The translations under genes and the position numbers were made by a program. Below are positions 8,959-18,204 of a DNA stretch of 64,000 nucleotides, in pieces. This DNA is from Thetidibacter halocola (lineage in GTDB: Bacteria; Pseudomonadota; Alphaproteobacteria; Rhodobacterales; Rhodobacteraceae): assembly GCF_018224955.1 (NCBI RefSeq), contig NZ_JAGTUU010000001.1, forward strand, positions 62,001 to 126,000, read 5' to 3'. Positions within the stretch are counted from its first letter, which is position 1. The number at the start of each line of letters is the position of its first letter. The notes under the pieces were generated by a model. That model had not been told where the DNA came from. It ran no database searches and saw only the letters and a list, made by a program, of their open reading frames with translations.

Positions 8959-9875
8959 AGCACGCCGCGCGCAAGCCATCCGATATAGACGGCGTAGAGC
9001 GCCAGCAGCAACAGGCCCTCCCACCGCGCCAGGGTGCGGCCGGTGCGCGCCAGCACGACCAGAAGGACCGCGGCAGCCAGCATCACCCAGATGTCGAACC
9101 CGGCAATCACCGGATCGATCGGCAGCGGCGCCAGCAGTGCGGTGGCGCCGAGGATACCGAGGATATTAAAGATGTTCGAGCCCAGGATGTTGCCCAGCGC
9201 CAGCGCACCTTCGCCGCGCCGCGCCGCGACCACGCTGGTCGCAAGCTCGGGCAGCGAGGTGCCGACCGCCACCAGCGTCAGGCCGATCAGCGCCTCGGAC
9301 AGGCCGGCATCGCGGGCCAGGGCGCTTGCGCCCTCGACCAGCAGCGCGGCACCGCCGATCGTGGCGCCCAGCCCAAGGACCAGGCGCAGCACGTTGGGCC
9401 CGACCGAGGGCGCGCTCTCGGGCAGTTCGGGGCCACGCTCGCCGCTGCGCAGGGCGTGCAGCAGGTAGGCCGCGAGGCCCAGCATCAGCGCGCCGCCCAG
9501 CAGCGGACCCGGCGTTTCGAGCCGGGTCAGCGCCAGCGCCGCCAGCGAGGCTGCCAGCATCCAGACGCCGTCGCGCCGCAGGGTGCCGCGCGCCACCGGG
9601 ATCGCCACCATCGTGGCGGCCACGCCGCCGATCAGCAGCACGTTGGCGATGTTCGAGCCGACCACGTTGCCAAGCGCGATACCGGGGCTGCCGCGCCAGG
9701 CGGCCTGAAGCGAGGTCAGAAGTTCGGGCAGCGAGGTGCCGAAACCGACCAGCGTGACACCGATCACCAGCGGCGACAGGCGCAGGCGTTGGGCCACGCC
9801 CACCGCGCCGCTGACCAGTGCATCCCCGCCGGCGACCAGCAGGATCAGCCCGAGGGCGACATACAGGATATCCAA
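8955..9875 (-). CDS. Calcium/sodium antiporter, CaCA family
   Basis: 306 residues, about ten membrane helices in two inverted repeats. Each repeat carries the alpha-motif: VGFGTSLPEL with GNVVGSNIANV in the first half, and VAVGTSLPEL with GNILGSNIFNI in the second. This is the YrbG/CaxA-type K+-independent exchanger. The start is TTG, supported by GGAG about 8 nt upstream and by the family N-terminus beginning there. It is convergent with the patatin gene. Confidence 0.9.
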   Translation of the reverse strand: MDILYVALGLILLVAGGDALVSGAVGVAQRLRLSPLVIGVTLVGFGTSLPELLTSLQAAWRGSPGIALGNVVGSNIANVLLIGGVAATMVAIPVARGTLRRDGVWMLAASLAALALTRLETPGPLLGGALMLGLAAYLLHALRSGERGPELPESAPSVGPNVLRLVLGLGATIGGAALLVEGASALARDAGLSEALIGLTLVAVGTSLPELATSVVAARRGEGALALGNILGSNIFNILGILGATALLAPLPIDPVIAGFDIWVMLAAAVLLVVLARTGRTLARWEGLLLLALYAVYIGWLARGVL

Positions 9876-9987
9876 GGAAAACTCCGTTCCGGGCCGGTTC
9901 CGTCGGCCTCATTGCCCGTCAGGTGGGGCGAGGTCCGGGGTGCTGCAAGGGTGGCGCGAAAATATCGCGTCCCGTGGGGCCGGGCGG

Positions 9988-10680
9988 TCAAGATGCCTTG
10001 CGCAGGGCCTCGATCGCGGCCTTGGCATCCTTGCCGTTCGGGTAGACGAGGCCCGCCGAAATCACCAGCTTGGCCGCGTCCTCTATCGTCATGTCCAGCT
10101 CGATCACGTCCTCGGTCGGGAAGAACAGCAGGAACCCCGAGGTCGGGTTCGGCGTGGTCGGAACAAAGACCGAGGTCAGCCCGTTCATCGTCGCGGCCTT
10201 GTCGGCGATCTCGCCCTTGGCCTCGGTCGAGATGAAGCCGATGGCCCAGATCCCCTTGCGCGGATACTCTATCAGGCAGGCCTTTTCGAAGCTGCGCTCG
10301 GACTGGGCAAAGACCGTCTCGGCGATCTGCTTGATGCCGGAATAGATCGAGCGGACCACAGGCGTGCGGTCGACCAGCCCCTCGCCCAGGCGGATCAGCG
10401 AGCGTCCGATCAGCCCCTTGGCGACCCATCCCACCGTGATGGTGAACAGAAGGAAGATGATGACGCCCGCGCCGCGCAGGTTGATGCCGATGTATTGCTC
10501 GGGGTTGAACCGTTGCGGCACAAGCGGCAGCACGAACCCGTCGACCCAGCCGACCAGCGTCCAGATCAGCCAGATTGTCAGGCCGACCGGCGCGATTACC
10601 ACGATCCCGGTCAGGAACGAGGCGCGCAGGCTGGCCAGCAGGCCGGGCCGCTTGGGCTTCGGGTCGAAAGGCGTGGTCAT
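9988..10680 (-). CDS. DUF502 family membrane protein
   Basis: 230 residues from the preferred ATG (MTTPFDPKPK); a 16-residue upstream extension is possible. Two membrane helices lie at about residues 20-42 and 65-88. The conserved cytoplasmic region includes GRTPVV-like DRTPVVRSIYSGIKQ and VPTTPNPTSGFLLFFP, which are diagnostic of DUF502. The function of the family is unknown. It stands alone, with no obvious operon partner. Confidence 0.88.
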   Translation of the reverse strand: MTTPFDPKPKRPGLLASLRASFLTGIVVIAPVGLTIWLIWTLVGWVDGFVLPLVPQRFNPEQYIGINLRGAGVIIFLLFTITVGWVAKGLIGRSLIRLGEGLVDRTPVVRSIYSGIKQIAETVFAQSERSFEKACLIEYPRKGIWAIGFISTEAKGEIADKAATMNGLTSVFVPTTPNPTSGFLLFFPTEDVIELDMTIEDAAKLVISAGLVYPNGKDAKAAIEALRKAS

Positions 10681-10768
10681 GTAGTGCGGGTCCGCGGACA
10701 AGGCATGGCGGCAACGTAAGGTCGCCACGGCGACACTACAATGCCAATGCGCGCGACGGCGGGCATTA

Positions 10769-11680
10769 TCACGTGAGCAAGGTCATTCGGCAGGCGATCT
10801 GTGCCGCAAGCCGGGCATTGTTCAGCACAAGTGCGATGTTCGCGTCCAGCGAGCGGCCCTGTGTCAGCTCGAATATGCGTTGCAGCAGGTAGGGGGTCAG
10901 CGCCTTGCCGGAAATGCCGTGGCGCGCCGCGTCAGCATTGGCCTGCTCGATCACCGGGGCCAGAACGTCGCGGGGGATCTCGGCCTCGGCCGGGATCGGG
11001 TTGGCGATCAGCTGACCACCGGGCAGGCCCAGTGCCGCGCGCATCCGGTGGGCGCGGGCGATCTGCTCGGGGGTGTCCATCCGCAGCGGCGCGCGCAGCC
11101 CGGCCTCGCGCGACCAGAAGGCAGGCAGCTGGTCCTGGCCATAGGCGATGACGGGCACGCCCAGCGTCTCCAGCACTTCGAGGGTCTTGGGCAGGTCGAG
11201 GATGGCCTTGGCCCCCGCCGCGACCACGGTGACGGGCGTCTGCGCCAGTTCGTGCAGGTCGGCCGAGATGTCAAAGCTGCTTTCGGCGCCCCGGTGCACG
11301 CCGCCGATCCCGCCAGTGGCGAAGATCCGGATGCTTGCGAGATTCGCGGCGATCATCGTCGCGGCGACGGTGGTGGCGCCGGTGCGCCGCTCGGCCATGC
11401 AGACGGCAAGATCGGCGCGCGAGAGTTTCGCCACGTGTTTCGCCTGCGCCAGTTTCTCCAGTTGCGCATCGGTCAGGCCGACATGCAGCGTGCCATCCAG
11501 GACGGCGATGGTGGCGGGTTCGGCCCCATGCTCGCGCACCGTCGCCTCGACCTGCCGCGCCATTTCCAGGTTCTGCGGCCAGGGCATGCCATGGGTGATG
11601 ATGGTGGATTCCAATGCGACGATACCGCGACCATCGGCCTGTGCGTCGAGAATGGCGGGCGACAGGGTGATAATGCTCAT
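10769..11680 (-). CDS. psuG: Pseudouridine-5'-phosphate glycosidase
   Basis: Splits pseudouridine 5'-phosphate into uracil and ribose 5-phosphate; 303 residues. The family motifs are complete: ALESTIITHGMP near the N-terminus, GGIGGVHRGAE, and the lysine segment AGAKAILDLPKTLE followed by TLGVPVIAYG. The start overlaps the psuK stop by 4 nt (ATGA). The longer open frame upstream only passes antisense through psuK sequence. It acts after PsuK, giving a two-step route from pseudouridine. No transporter gene is adjacent. Confidence 0.93.
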   Translation of the reverse strand: MSIITLSPAILDAQADGRGIVALESTIITHGMPWPQNLEMARQVEATVREHGAEPATIAVLDGTLHVGLTDAQLEKLAQAKHVAKLSRADLAVCMAERRTGATTVAATMIAANLASIRIFATGGIGGVHRGAESSFDISADLHELAQTPVTVVAAGAKAILDLPKTLEVLETLGVPVIAYGQDQLPAFWSREAGLRAPLRMDTPEQIARAHRMRAALGLPGGQLIANPIPAEAEIPRDVLAPVIEQANADAARHGISGKALTPYLLQRIFELTQGRSLDANIALVLNNARLAAQIACRMTLLT

Positions 11681-12570
11681 GGTCCGATCTCCCCGGAGAC
11701 GTAGATGGCGGCGGTCTGGAGCGCGCGGCCCAGTGCCGTCTGGCGGTCCGCGCCGCCGCGTTCGGCGGCGATATGCGCCGCCATGAAGGTATCGCCCGCG
11801 CCGGTCACCCGCGTCACCAGCACAGGCGGCGGGCTGTCGGCGATCAGCCCGTCGGGCGTGGCGTCGCAGCAAGTCTCGCCACCGTTCGTCACCAGCACCC
11901 GGGCGGCGCCGCGCTCGATCAGGCGAGCGGCGGCCTCGGGCGCGCTGTCGAACCGGGTCTGGCAGAGCAGGCTGGCTTCTTCGAGATTGACGTAAAGCGT
12001 ACCGCGCGCGGCGCGCAGGAAAGGCAGCAGGCGCTCGGCCTTGCCGGGGCTGGCGGGCGCGATGCGCAGGTCGGCGCTCGCAAAGGCCGGGTGATGCGCG
12101 ATCTCTTCCAGCAGGCCCTCTGTCAGGTTGCCATCCAGCGCGATGATACCGGCATAAGGCGTGGTCACGCTGCCCAGAGGCCCCTCGGTCAGCGGCCGCA
12201 GGATGCGGGCCCCGGCGGCCTCCAGCGAAAAGGCGTCGGCTACGGCGGCGATCAGCCCGTTTGCGCCCTCGACCGCCATGTACCGGTCGGTCGGCAGGTC
12301 TTCCGAGCGGTAGAGGTGGTCCGTCACCAGCCCCATCCGCGCGCAGGCGGCGACCAGTTCCTCGCCTTCGGCGTCGCGGCCGACGACAGACAGAAGCGCG
12401 GGTTTCAGGTCGAAGCGCGCCAGGGTCATGGCGATGTTCAGCGCAACGCCGCCGGGCAGGCGGGTGATGCGCCCGGGCACGTCCGAGCCCTGCCGCATGA
12501 CCGATGGCGACCGCCCGATCACGTCCCACAGGACGGAGCCAACGCACAGGATGTCGAATGGTCCGCTCAT
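11677..12570 (-). CDS. psuK: PfkB-family sugar/nucleoside kinase, probable pseudouridine kinase
   Basis: 297 residues. The ribokinase fold has the N-terminal GGVALNIAMTLARF substrate motif and the C-terminal catalytic signature VTGAGDTFMAA, whose Asp is the base. PfkB members have varied substrates, and assignment to pseudouridine rests on the 4-nt overlap with psuG. Its own start overlaps the LysR stop by 4 nt, so three genes run coupled. Confidence 0.85.
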   Translation of the reverse strand: MSGPFDILCVGSVLWDVIGRSPSVMRQGSDVPGRITRLPGGVALNIAMTLARFDLKPALLSVVGRDAEGEELVAACARMGLVTDHLYRSEDLPTDRYMAVEGANGLIAAVADAFSLEAAGARILRPLTEGPLGSVTTPYAGIIALDGNLTEGLLEEIAHHPAFASADLRIAPASPGKAERLLPFLRAARGTLYVNLEEASLLCQTRFDSAPEAAARLIERGAARVLVTNGGETCCDATPDGLIADSPPPVLVTRVTGAGDTFMAAHIAAERGGADRQTALGRALQTAAIYVSGEIGP

Positions 12571-13493
12571 GCCTCGCTTGTGGCCTGAGCGGACGGCCCG
12601 TGCAAGGGGTCAGCCTCGGTTGCGATCCAGTCGAGAAAGGCGCGCAAACTTGCGCTTTCGGCGCGGTCGTCGGGCCAGACGAGGTGATAGGCGCCCAGCA
12701 CGGCGGGCGGACGGTCGGTGGCGTCGACCAGCGCGCCGTCGCGCCGTTCGCGGATCGTCATGTAATCGGGCAGCAGCGCCACGCCCAGCCCGTAAAGCGC
12801 GGCCTGGATCAGCGCGCCGAACTGGTCGAAGGCCGGGCCGGGCAGGGGACCCGTCACCGCGCCTTGCGCCGCGAACCAGCGCGGCCAGGCGTTGGGCCGG
12901 CTTTCAAGGTGCAGCAGCGGCAGGCGCATCAGCGCGGCGGGTTCCAGCGGCCCGGCAGTCAGCAGGCCGGGTGCTGCCAGCGGGCGCACCGCCTCGTGCA
13001 TCAGGTTCAGGTGCCGGGTGCCGGGCCAGGCCTCGGGGCGCCCGAAATGGATCGCCGCGTCCAGCGGTTCGGCGGCAAAGGAAAAGGGCCGCAGCCGGGT
13101 CGCCATGTTGACCGTCACGTCCGGGTGCAGCCGCGCGAAATCAGGCAGGCGCGGCACCAGCCAGCGCATCCCGAAGCCCGGCAGGATCGCGAGGCTGAGG
13201 GCGCCGCCGCGCGGCGTCAGGCGCAGCGCCATCGCCCCTTGCGCGATCCGGTCCAGCGCGCCACGCACCGTTTGCGCGAACTCGTGCGCCTGCGGTGTCA
13301 GGCGCAGCGCGCGTCCCTCGCGGTGGAACAGCGCGACGCCCAGCTGATCCTCCAGCGTTTTCAATTGCCTGGAGACCGCGCTTTGCGTGAGGTTCATCTC
13401 GGCCGCCGCCGCCGTGGCGCTGCCCAGCCGGTCCAGTGCCTCGAGCGCGCGCAGCGCCTGGGTGGGTGGCAAGGGGCGGATTGGGCCAGTCAT
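12567..13493 (-). CDS. LysR-family regulator (GcvA/GcdR-like)
   Basis: 308 residues. The N-terminal winged helix includes [26 protein letters not shown], read here in two parts ([11 protein letters not shown] and [13 protein letters not shown]). A type-2 periplasmic-fold effector domain runs from about residue 92. It is divergent from gcdH across 88 bp, the arrangement seen for GcdR regulators of glutaryl-CoA dehydrogenase. It is also the first gene of an overlapping series with psuK and psuG, so either pathway could be its target. Confidence 0.85.
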   Translation of the reverse strand: MTGPIRPLPPTQALRALEALDRLGSATAAAAEMNLTQSAVSRQLKTLEDQLGVALFHREGRALRLTPQAHEFAQTVRGALDRIAQGAMALRLTPRGGALSLAILPGFGMRWLVPRLPDFARLHPDVTVNMATRLRPFSFAAEPLDAAIHFGRPEAWPGTRHLNLMHEAVRPLAAPGLLTAGPLEPAALMRLPLLHLESRPNAWPRWFAAQGAVTGPLPGPAFDQFGALIQAALYGLGVALLPDYMTIRERRDGALVDATDRPPAVLGAYHLVWPDDRAESASLRAFLDWIATEADPLHGPSAQATSEA

Positions 13494-13581
13494 GCGGTTT
13501 CCTCATGTATTCTTGCGATATTGTCGTTTTTCCATTCGCTTTTCGCAAGGTATAAAGGTTAAAAGCATAAGGAGCGCCGCG

Positions 13582-14814
13582 ATGAACGAGATGAGCCAAC
13601 CCAAACCCGCACTGAAGGCCAAGGACGCGCCCGACCTGGGCCGTTTCGACTGGGAGGATCCGTTCCACCTGGCCGACCAGCTGACCGAGGAAGAGCGTAT
13701 GCTGGCCGAGGGCGCGCGCGCCTTCGCGCAAGAAAAATTGCAGCCCCGCGTGATCGAGGCCTTCCAGACAGAGGCGGTGGATCCCGGGATCTTTGCCGAG
13801 ATGGGGCAGATGGGCCTGCTTGGCGTCACGGTGCCTGAGGAATATGGTGGTCTGGGCGCGGGTTACGTCAGCTACGGTCTCGTCGCCCGCGAGATCGAGC
13901 GCGTCGACAGCGGCTATCGCTCGATGATGTCGGTGCAATCCAGCCTCGTGATGTATCCGATCTACGCCTATGGCTCCGAAGAGCAGCGGCAGAAATACCT
14001 GCCTAAGCTCGCCAGCGGAGAATGGATCGGCTGTTTCGGCCTGACCGAACCAGACGCCGGCAGCGACCCGGCGGGGATGAAGACCCGCGCGGTCAAGACC
14101 GAGGGCGGCTATCGCCTGACCGGGTCGAAGATGTGGATTTCCAACAGCCCCATCGCCGATGTCTTTGTCGTATGGGCAAAATCTGAGGCGCATGGCGGCA
14201 AGATCCGCGGCTTTGTCCTTGAAAAGGGGATGAAGGGTCTGTCCGCGCCCAAGGTCGGCAACAAGATCTCGCTGCGCGCCTCCGTCACTGGCGAGATCGT
14301 CATGGACAGTGTCGAGGTCGGCGAGGATGCGCTGCTGCCGCATGTCGAGGGGCTGAAAGGCCCGTTCGGCTGCCTTAACCGCGCGCGCTACGGCATCAGC
14401 TGGGGCGTGCTGGGTGCGGCCGAATTTTGTTGGCACGCTGCAAGGACTTACGGGCTGGACCGCAAGCAGTTTGGCAAGCCGATCGCAGGCACGCAACTGT
14501 TCCAGAAGAAACTCGCCGACATGCAGACCGAGATCACGCTGGGGCTTCAAGGCTGCCTGCGCGTCGGACGCCTGATGGACGAGGCGCGAGCCGCTCCCGA
14601 GATGATCTCGCTGCTCAAGCGCAACAATTGCGGCAAGGCGCTGGATATCGCGCGGATGTCCCGCGACATGCATGGCGGCAACGGCATCTCGGCCGAGTTC
14701 CAGGTGATCCGCCACATGGTCAACCTCGAGACGGTGAACACCTACGAGGGGACGCATGACATCCATGCGCTGATACTTGGGCGCGCGCAGACCGGCATCC
14801 AGGCGTTCTTCTGA
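13582..14814 (+). CDS. gcdH: Glutaryl-CoA dehydrogenase
   Basis: FAD enzyme that oxidises and decarboxylates glutaryl-CoA to crotonyl-CoA in lysine/tryptophan degradation; 410 residues. Acyl-CoA dehydrogenase domains are in order, with the FAD/substrate motif [13 protein letters not shown] and the C-terminal [17 protein letters not shown]. Glu389 in YEGTHD is the catalytic base. The last 25 residues closely follow the GcdH pattern rather than other acyl-CoA dehydrogenases. An AAGGAG site sits 9 nt before the ATG. The upstream frame extension is intergenic and LysR antisense, so it is not coding. Confidence 0.94.
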   Translation: MNEMSQPKPALKAKDAPDLGRFDWEDPFHLADQLTEEERMLAEGARAFAQEKLQPRVIEAFQTEAVDPGIFAEMGQMGLLGVTVPEEYGGLGAGYVSYGLVAREIERVDSGYRSMMSVQSSLVMYPIYAYGSEEQRQKYLPKLASGEWIGCFGLTEPDAGSDPAGMKTRAVKTEGGYRLTGSKMWISNSPIADVFVVWAKSEAHGGKIRGFVLEKGMKGLSAPKVGNKISLRASVTGEIVMDSVEVGEDALLPHVEGLKGPFGCLNRARYGISWGVLGAAEFCWHAARTYGLDRKQFGKPIAGTQLFQKKLADMQTEITLGLQGCLRVGRLMDEARAAPEMISLLKRNNCGKALDIARMSRDMHGGNGISAEFQVIRHMVNLETVNTYEGTHDIHALILGRAQTGIQAFF

Positions 14815-14831
14815 TCCGATGCGATTGAATT

Positions 14832-14858
14832 CCGCGCGCCGTTCCACGCGGCGCGCGG
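14832..14858 (+). terminator. Hairpin after gcdH
   Basis: CCGCGCGCCG pairs perfectly with CGGCGCGCGG (10 bp, 7-nt loop), 17 nt after the gcdH stop. Only TT follows, so termination may be incomplete. Confidence 0.5.
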
Positions 14859-14896
14859 TTCCGGGGGCGACCTCGACCCGGCGCCCCATGAGTCCC

Positions 14897-14921
14897 ATAA
14901 TCAGTATTATGTAAATATTAC
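14897..14921 (+). promoter_or_regulatory. AT-rich double palindrome upstream of luxR-type gene
   Basis: In a GC-rich setting, ATAAT-CAGT-ATTAT (14897-14910) is directly followed by GTAA-ATA-TTAC (14911-14921). The pair lies about 120 bp before the LuxR-family start and is the obvious promoter/operator candidate. Which protein binds is unknown. Confidence 0.4.
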
Positions 14922-15040
14922 TTGCCCCCGGATGCATCGTCCTGGCAACAGATCGGCATGAAACCAAGCCCATTGTCCTTTGCATGCTTTCCGGCGCGGC
15001 GCGGCGGACTTAGTATTCTCTCGCGATTTGGAGAACGCCC

Positions 15041-15802
15041 ATGACCCCGGAATTGCGGGATACGATGCTTGCCCTGACCAATGCCGACAGCGTCGAATGC
15101 CTGTGGAAGATGCATTGCGACGCGATGGCCGGTTTCGGATTCGACCGTCTGCTGTATGGCTTTACCCGGTTCCGCACCGAGAACTCCTTGGGCGATCCGG
15201 CGGACTTCGTCGTGCTGTCGAACCATTCGCCGGCCTATCGTCAGGGCTTTGTCGAGGGCGGCCTCTACCGCGATGCGCCGATGGTCCGCTGGGCGCTGGA
15301 GAACGAAGGCGCCAAGTCGTGGCGCGCCAGCGGCGAAAAATTCGCCGCCGGCCAACTGGACGAGAAATCGCTGCGCGTGATCGAGTTCAACTTGCGCCAC
15401 AAGGTCCATGCCGGCTACACGGTCAGCTTCAAGTCGGTCTCGAGCCGGTCCAAGGGCGCGATCTCGCTTACCGGGCGCACCGATCTCAGCCAGGACGCGG
15501 TGGATGCGATCTGGGTCGAGCACGGGCGCGACATCACGCTGCTGAACAACATCACGCACCTCAAGATCCTGACCCTGCCCGTCACCCTGCCCAACCAGAA
15601 CCTGACGCCCCGCCAGCGCGAGGCGCTGGAATGGGTCGGCGACGGCAAGACCATGCAGGACATCGCGCAGATCATGGGCCTGACCCAGGCGACGATCGAA
15701 AAGCACCTGCGGCTGGCACGCGAGACGCTGAACGTGGAAACCACCGCCCAGGCCGTGGCCAAGGCCGCGTTCCAGAATCAGATGTATATTCTCAAGGCCT
15801 GA
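15041..15802 (+). CDS. LuxR-family regulator with autoinducer-binding-type domain (LuxR solo)
   Basis: 253 residues. The N-terminal Autoind_bind domain covers about residues 15-165. The C-terminal LuxR helix-turn-helix (LTPRQREALEWVGDGKTM, then TQATIEKHLRLARETL) covers about 187-245. No luxI synthase is nearby. The pocket deviates from classical receptors: the usual D-P pair reads D-A in YRDAPMVRW, and the first invariant Trp position appears to be Tyr. It may therefore answer a non-AHL or foreign signal. An AT-rich palindromic region lies upstream. Confidence 0.87.
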   Translation: MTPELRDTMLALTNADSVECLWKMHCDAMAGFGFDRLLYGFTRFRTENSLGDPADFVVLSNHSPAYRQGFVEGGLYRDAPMVRWALENEGAKSWRASGEKFAAGQLDEKSLRVIEFNLRHKVHAGYTVSFKSVSSRSKGAISLTGRTDLSQDAVDAIWVEHGRDITLLNNITHLKILTLPVTLPNQNLTPRQREALEWVGDGKTMQDIAQIMGLTQATIEKHLRLARETLNVETTAQAVAKAAFQNQMYILKA

Positions 15803-15899
15803 TGGACCATTTGGTCAAATCGGAGACCCACCGGTCTTGCCAGAGGCGGCCTCCGTCGACACGATTTCGTGAAAATCCCGTGAAAGTGTAGCGATTTTG

Positions 15900-15927
15900 G
15901 GAAGGTCGGGAAAACCCGACTTCCTTT
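15900..15927 (+). terminator. Terminator downstream of luxR-type gene
   Basis: GTCGGG-AAAA-CCCGAC forms a 6-bp stem, extended by GGAA/TTCC across one bulged G, then TTT. It lies about 100 nt after the LuxR stop. Confidence 0.55.
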
Positions 15928-16093
15928 GCGTCACTTCGAATTGCATTATCGGGAAGTTCCGTGAGTGGTGGCGTTATGCCATGGAACACAGAGGTCGCAA
16001 CCTGGAGGATTGATCCGGGCGCTGTGGCTTCTCCGGTGCAAGCCGGAGCCGGTGTCCGGGGCGCAATTGTCGCGTTTCGGCGCCGGCATCTTC

Positions 16094-16137
16094 GATCGGG
16101 ACCCCCATCATCCCCAATGTCTCTGGGGGTCCCGATC
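16094..16137. repeat. Long perfect inverted repeat in the luxR-tsf gap
   Basis: GATCGGGACCCCC (16094-16106) and GGGGGTCCCGATC (16125-16137) pair over 13 bp around an 18-nt spacer. A smaller stem, CTCCGG/CCGGAG, lies near 16033-16050. Between 15803 and 16218 I see no gene. The space holds this repeat, the LuxR terminator and the tsf terminator. Confidence 0.6.
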
Positions 16138-16169
16138 CTTCCCCAGGGGAGCTCGTCCCCAAAAAAAGG

Positions 16170-16196
16170 AAGGAGCCGTCCTCTGGACGGCTCCTT
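16170..16196 (-). terminator. Intrinsic terminator of rpsB-tsf
   Basis: GGAGCCGTCC/GGACGGCTCC is a perfect 10-bp stem with a 3-nt loop, extendable by two A-T pairs. On the minus strand it is followed by TTCCTTTTTTT, 23 nt past the tsf stop. It also has a T-rich flank on the plus strand, so it may act both ways. Confidence 0.88.
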
Positions 16197-16218
16197 TTCT
16201 TTTCCAGTCGGCAGGATC

Positions 16219-17094
16219 TCAGCCTTGGGCGGCCTTGGCCACTTCGGCCGCGAAATCCTCTTCCTTCTTCTCGATGCCCTCGCCCACCTGCATGCGGATG
16301 AAGCCGAGGATCTCGGCACCGGCCTCTTTTGCGGCCTGGGCCACGGTGATGTCCGGGTTGATCACGAATTGCTGGCCAGTCAGGGTGACTTCGGCAAGAT
16401 ACTTCTTCATCCGGCCCTCGATCATCTTTTCGATCACGGCCTCGGGCTTGCCCGATTCGCGCGCGATGTCGATCTGGACCTGGCGTTCCTTCTCGATCGC
16501 GGCCGGGTCGAGGTCGCCCTCGTTCAGCGCGGCCGGGCTTGCGGCGGCGACATGCATCGCAACCTGCTTGCCGAAGGCCTCGTCGCCGCCCTTCAGCGCG
16601 ACCAGCACGCCGATCTGGCCCATGCCGTCGCCGGCGGCGTTGTGGACATAGGTCGCCACCACGTCGCCTTCGATCTTGGCCATGCGGCGCAGCGACATGT
16701 TCTCGCCGATCTTGGCGATCTTGTCCGTGATGACCTCGGAGACCGGCTTGCCACCGATCGGTGCTTCGGCCAGCGCCTCGACGCTGTCGACACCCAGCGC
16801 GGCGGTGGCGATGTCGGCCACCATGGTCTGGAATTCGGCATTCTTGGCGACGAAGTCGGTCTCGGCATTCACCTCGACGGCGACGCCAACACCACCCTCG
16901 ACCTTGACGGCCACGAGACCCTCGGCGGCGGTGCGGCCGGCCTTCTTGGCGGCCTTTGCGAGGCCCTTGGTGCGCAGCCAGTCGATAGCGGCTTCCATGT
17001 CGCCATCGGTTTCAACCAGCGCCTTCTTGGCATCCATCATGCCTGCGCCGGTCATTTCGCGCAGTTCCTTCACCTGTGCGGCAGTGATCGCCAT
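16219..17094 (-). CDS. tsf: Translation elongation factor Ts
   Basis: Nucleotide-exchange factor for EF-Tu, 291 residues. It starts at [26 protein letters not shown] (given here as its first part, [18 protein letters not shown]). The conserved TDFVAKN core motif lies near residue 79-85 and CMHVAAA-like [11 protein letters not shown] further on. The longer frame upstream is the rpsB-tsf spacer. It is downstream of rpsB and ends at a strong terminator, the conserved bacterial arrangement. Confidence 0.97.
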   Translation of the reverse strand: MAITAAQVKELREMTGAGMMDAKKALVETDGDMEAAIDWLRTKGLAKAAKKAGRTAAEGLVAVKVEGGVGVAVEVNAETDFVAKNAEFQTMVADIATAALGVDSVEALAEAPIGGKPVSEVITDKIAKIGENMSLRRMAKIEGDVVATYVHNAAGDGMGQIGVLVALKGGDEAFGKQVAMHVAAASPAALNEGDLDPAAIEKERQVQIDIARESGKPEAVIEKMIEGRMKKYLAEVTLTGQQFVINPDITVAQAAKEAGAEILGFIRMQVGEGIEKKEEDFAAEVAKAAQG

Positions 17095-17191
17095 GATCTT
17101 GGCTCCCTCGATATGATAAAAAGTCCGGGCGAACCGGGATTCGGTCCGCCCGCTCTTGTCACGTGTCCATGTCGCCCTTGCGACAGGACGG

Positions 17192-17962
17192 TCAGGCTTC
17201 GCCGGGGGCGTCTGCCAGAGTTTCCTCGGCCGGCGCATCCTCGAGCGCGCCCAGGTCGACACCGGCGGCTTCCATCTGGCCGGTCATGCCGTCCAGGGCG
17301 GCGCGGCTGGCCAGGTCGCAATACATCGCGATGGCGCGGGCGGCGTCGTCATTGCCCGGAATGATGTAGTCCACGCCGTCCGGCGAACAGTTGCTGTCGA
17401 CGATGGCGACGACTGGAATACCCAGCTTGTTCGCCTCGGCCACCGCCAGCGCCTCTTTCTTGACGTCGATGACGAACAGCATGTCCGGCAGACCGCCCAT
17501 TTCACGGATGCCACCCAGCGAAGCCTGAAGCTTGGCCTGATCGCGTTCCATGTTCAGGCGCTCTTTCTTGGTGAGGCCCTCGGCACCACCTTCCATCTGC
17601 TCGTCGATCTGACGCAGGCGGCTGATCGACTGGGACACGGTCTGCCAGTTCGTCAGCGTGCCGCCCAGCCAGCGGTGGTTCATGTAATACTGCGCGCATT
17701 TCTCGGCGGCTTCGGCCACCGGCTGCTGCGCCTGGCGCTTGGTGCCGACGAACAGCACGCGGCCGCCCTTGGCGACGCAATCGCGGATCGCCTTCAGCGC
17801 CTGGTCCAGCATCGGGACGGTCTGCGTCAGGTCGAGAATGTGGATGCCGTTGCGCGCGCCGTAGATGAACTCGCCCATGCGGGGGTTCCAGCGCTGAGTC
17901 TGGTGGCCGAAGTGAACGCCAGCTTCAAGCAGCTGACGCATGGTGAACTCGGGAAGAGCCAT
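17192..17962 (-). CDS. rpsB: 30S ribosomal protein S2
   Basis: 256 residues. S2 motifs are complete: [20 protein letters not shown] at the N-terminus, RNGIHILDL, and the C-terminal core [25 protein letters not shown], seen here as [15 protein letters not shown] and IPGNDD. A negatively charged Ala/Glu tail follows, usual in alphaproteobacteria. The ATG at 17962 is preceded by AGAAGG. An upstream 19-codon extension is not conserved in S2 and is left out. It forms the operon head with tsf. Confidence 0.97.
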   Translation of the reverse strand: MALPEFTMRQLLEAGVHFGHQTQRWNPRMGEFIYGARNGIHILDLTQTVPMLDQALKAIRDCVAKGGRVLFVGTKRQAQQPVAEAAEKCAQYYMNHRWLGGTLTNWQTVSQSISRLRQIDEQMEGGAEGLTKKERLNMERDQAKLQASLGGIREMGGLPDMLFVIDVKKEALAVAEANKLGIPVVAIVDSNCSPDGVDYIIPGNDDAARAIAMYCDLASRAALDGMTGQMEAAGVDLGALEDAPAEETLADAPGEA

Positions 17963-18181
17963 GCCTTCTATCCTTTCCGGTTTCATGCCTCGGCGGGGGA
18001 TCGGACCATTTCGGGCCAACCGGTGGACGCATCGGGATGTCTCCCCGAATACGCCCGCCCCCGCCTGCGGGGTTCGTGGACGCGTCCTTAGCCCTCATTT
18101 TCCGGATGCACAAGCCCCGGCATCGCGCCCCGGCCTCTTCTGGCCGGAAATATCCCAGGGGATTCGCGCGGCACGCGCGCC

Positions 18182-18204
18182 GGGGGCAGAGCCCCCTGCC
18201 CGGC
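18182..18204 (-). repeat. Intergenic GC-rich repeat, copy B
   Basis: Exact reverse complement of the 23-nt element at 7834-7856, abutting the bdhA stop codon and therefore in the same orientation relative to its gene as copy A. Beyond it (18105-18181) lies CCCTGGGATATTTCCGGCC, which resembles interspersed intergenic sequence I know from Rhodobacterales genomes. Confidence 0.7.

Noticed and set aside
15961-17364. Plus-strand open frame across the tsf region
   Set aside because: Antisense to tsf and the start of rpsB, without a ribosome site; its first part covers a terminator and an inverted repeat.
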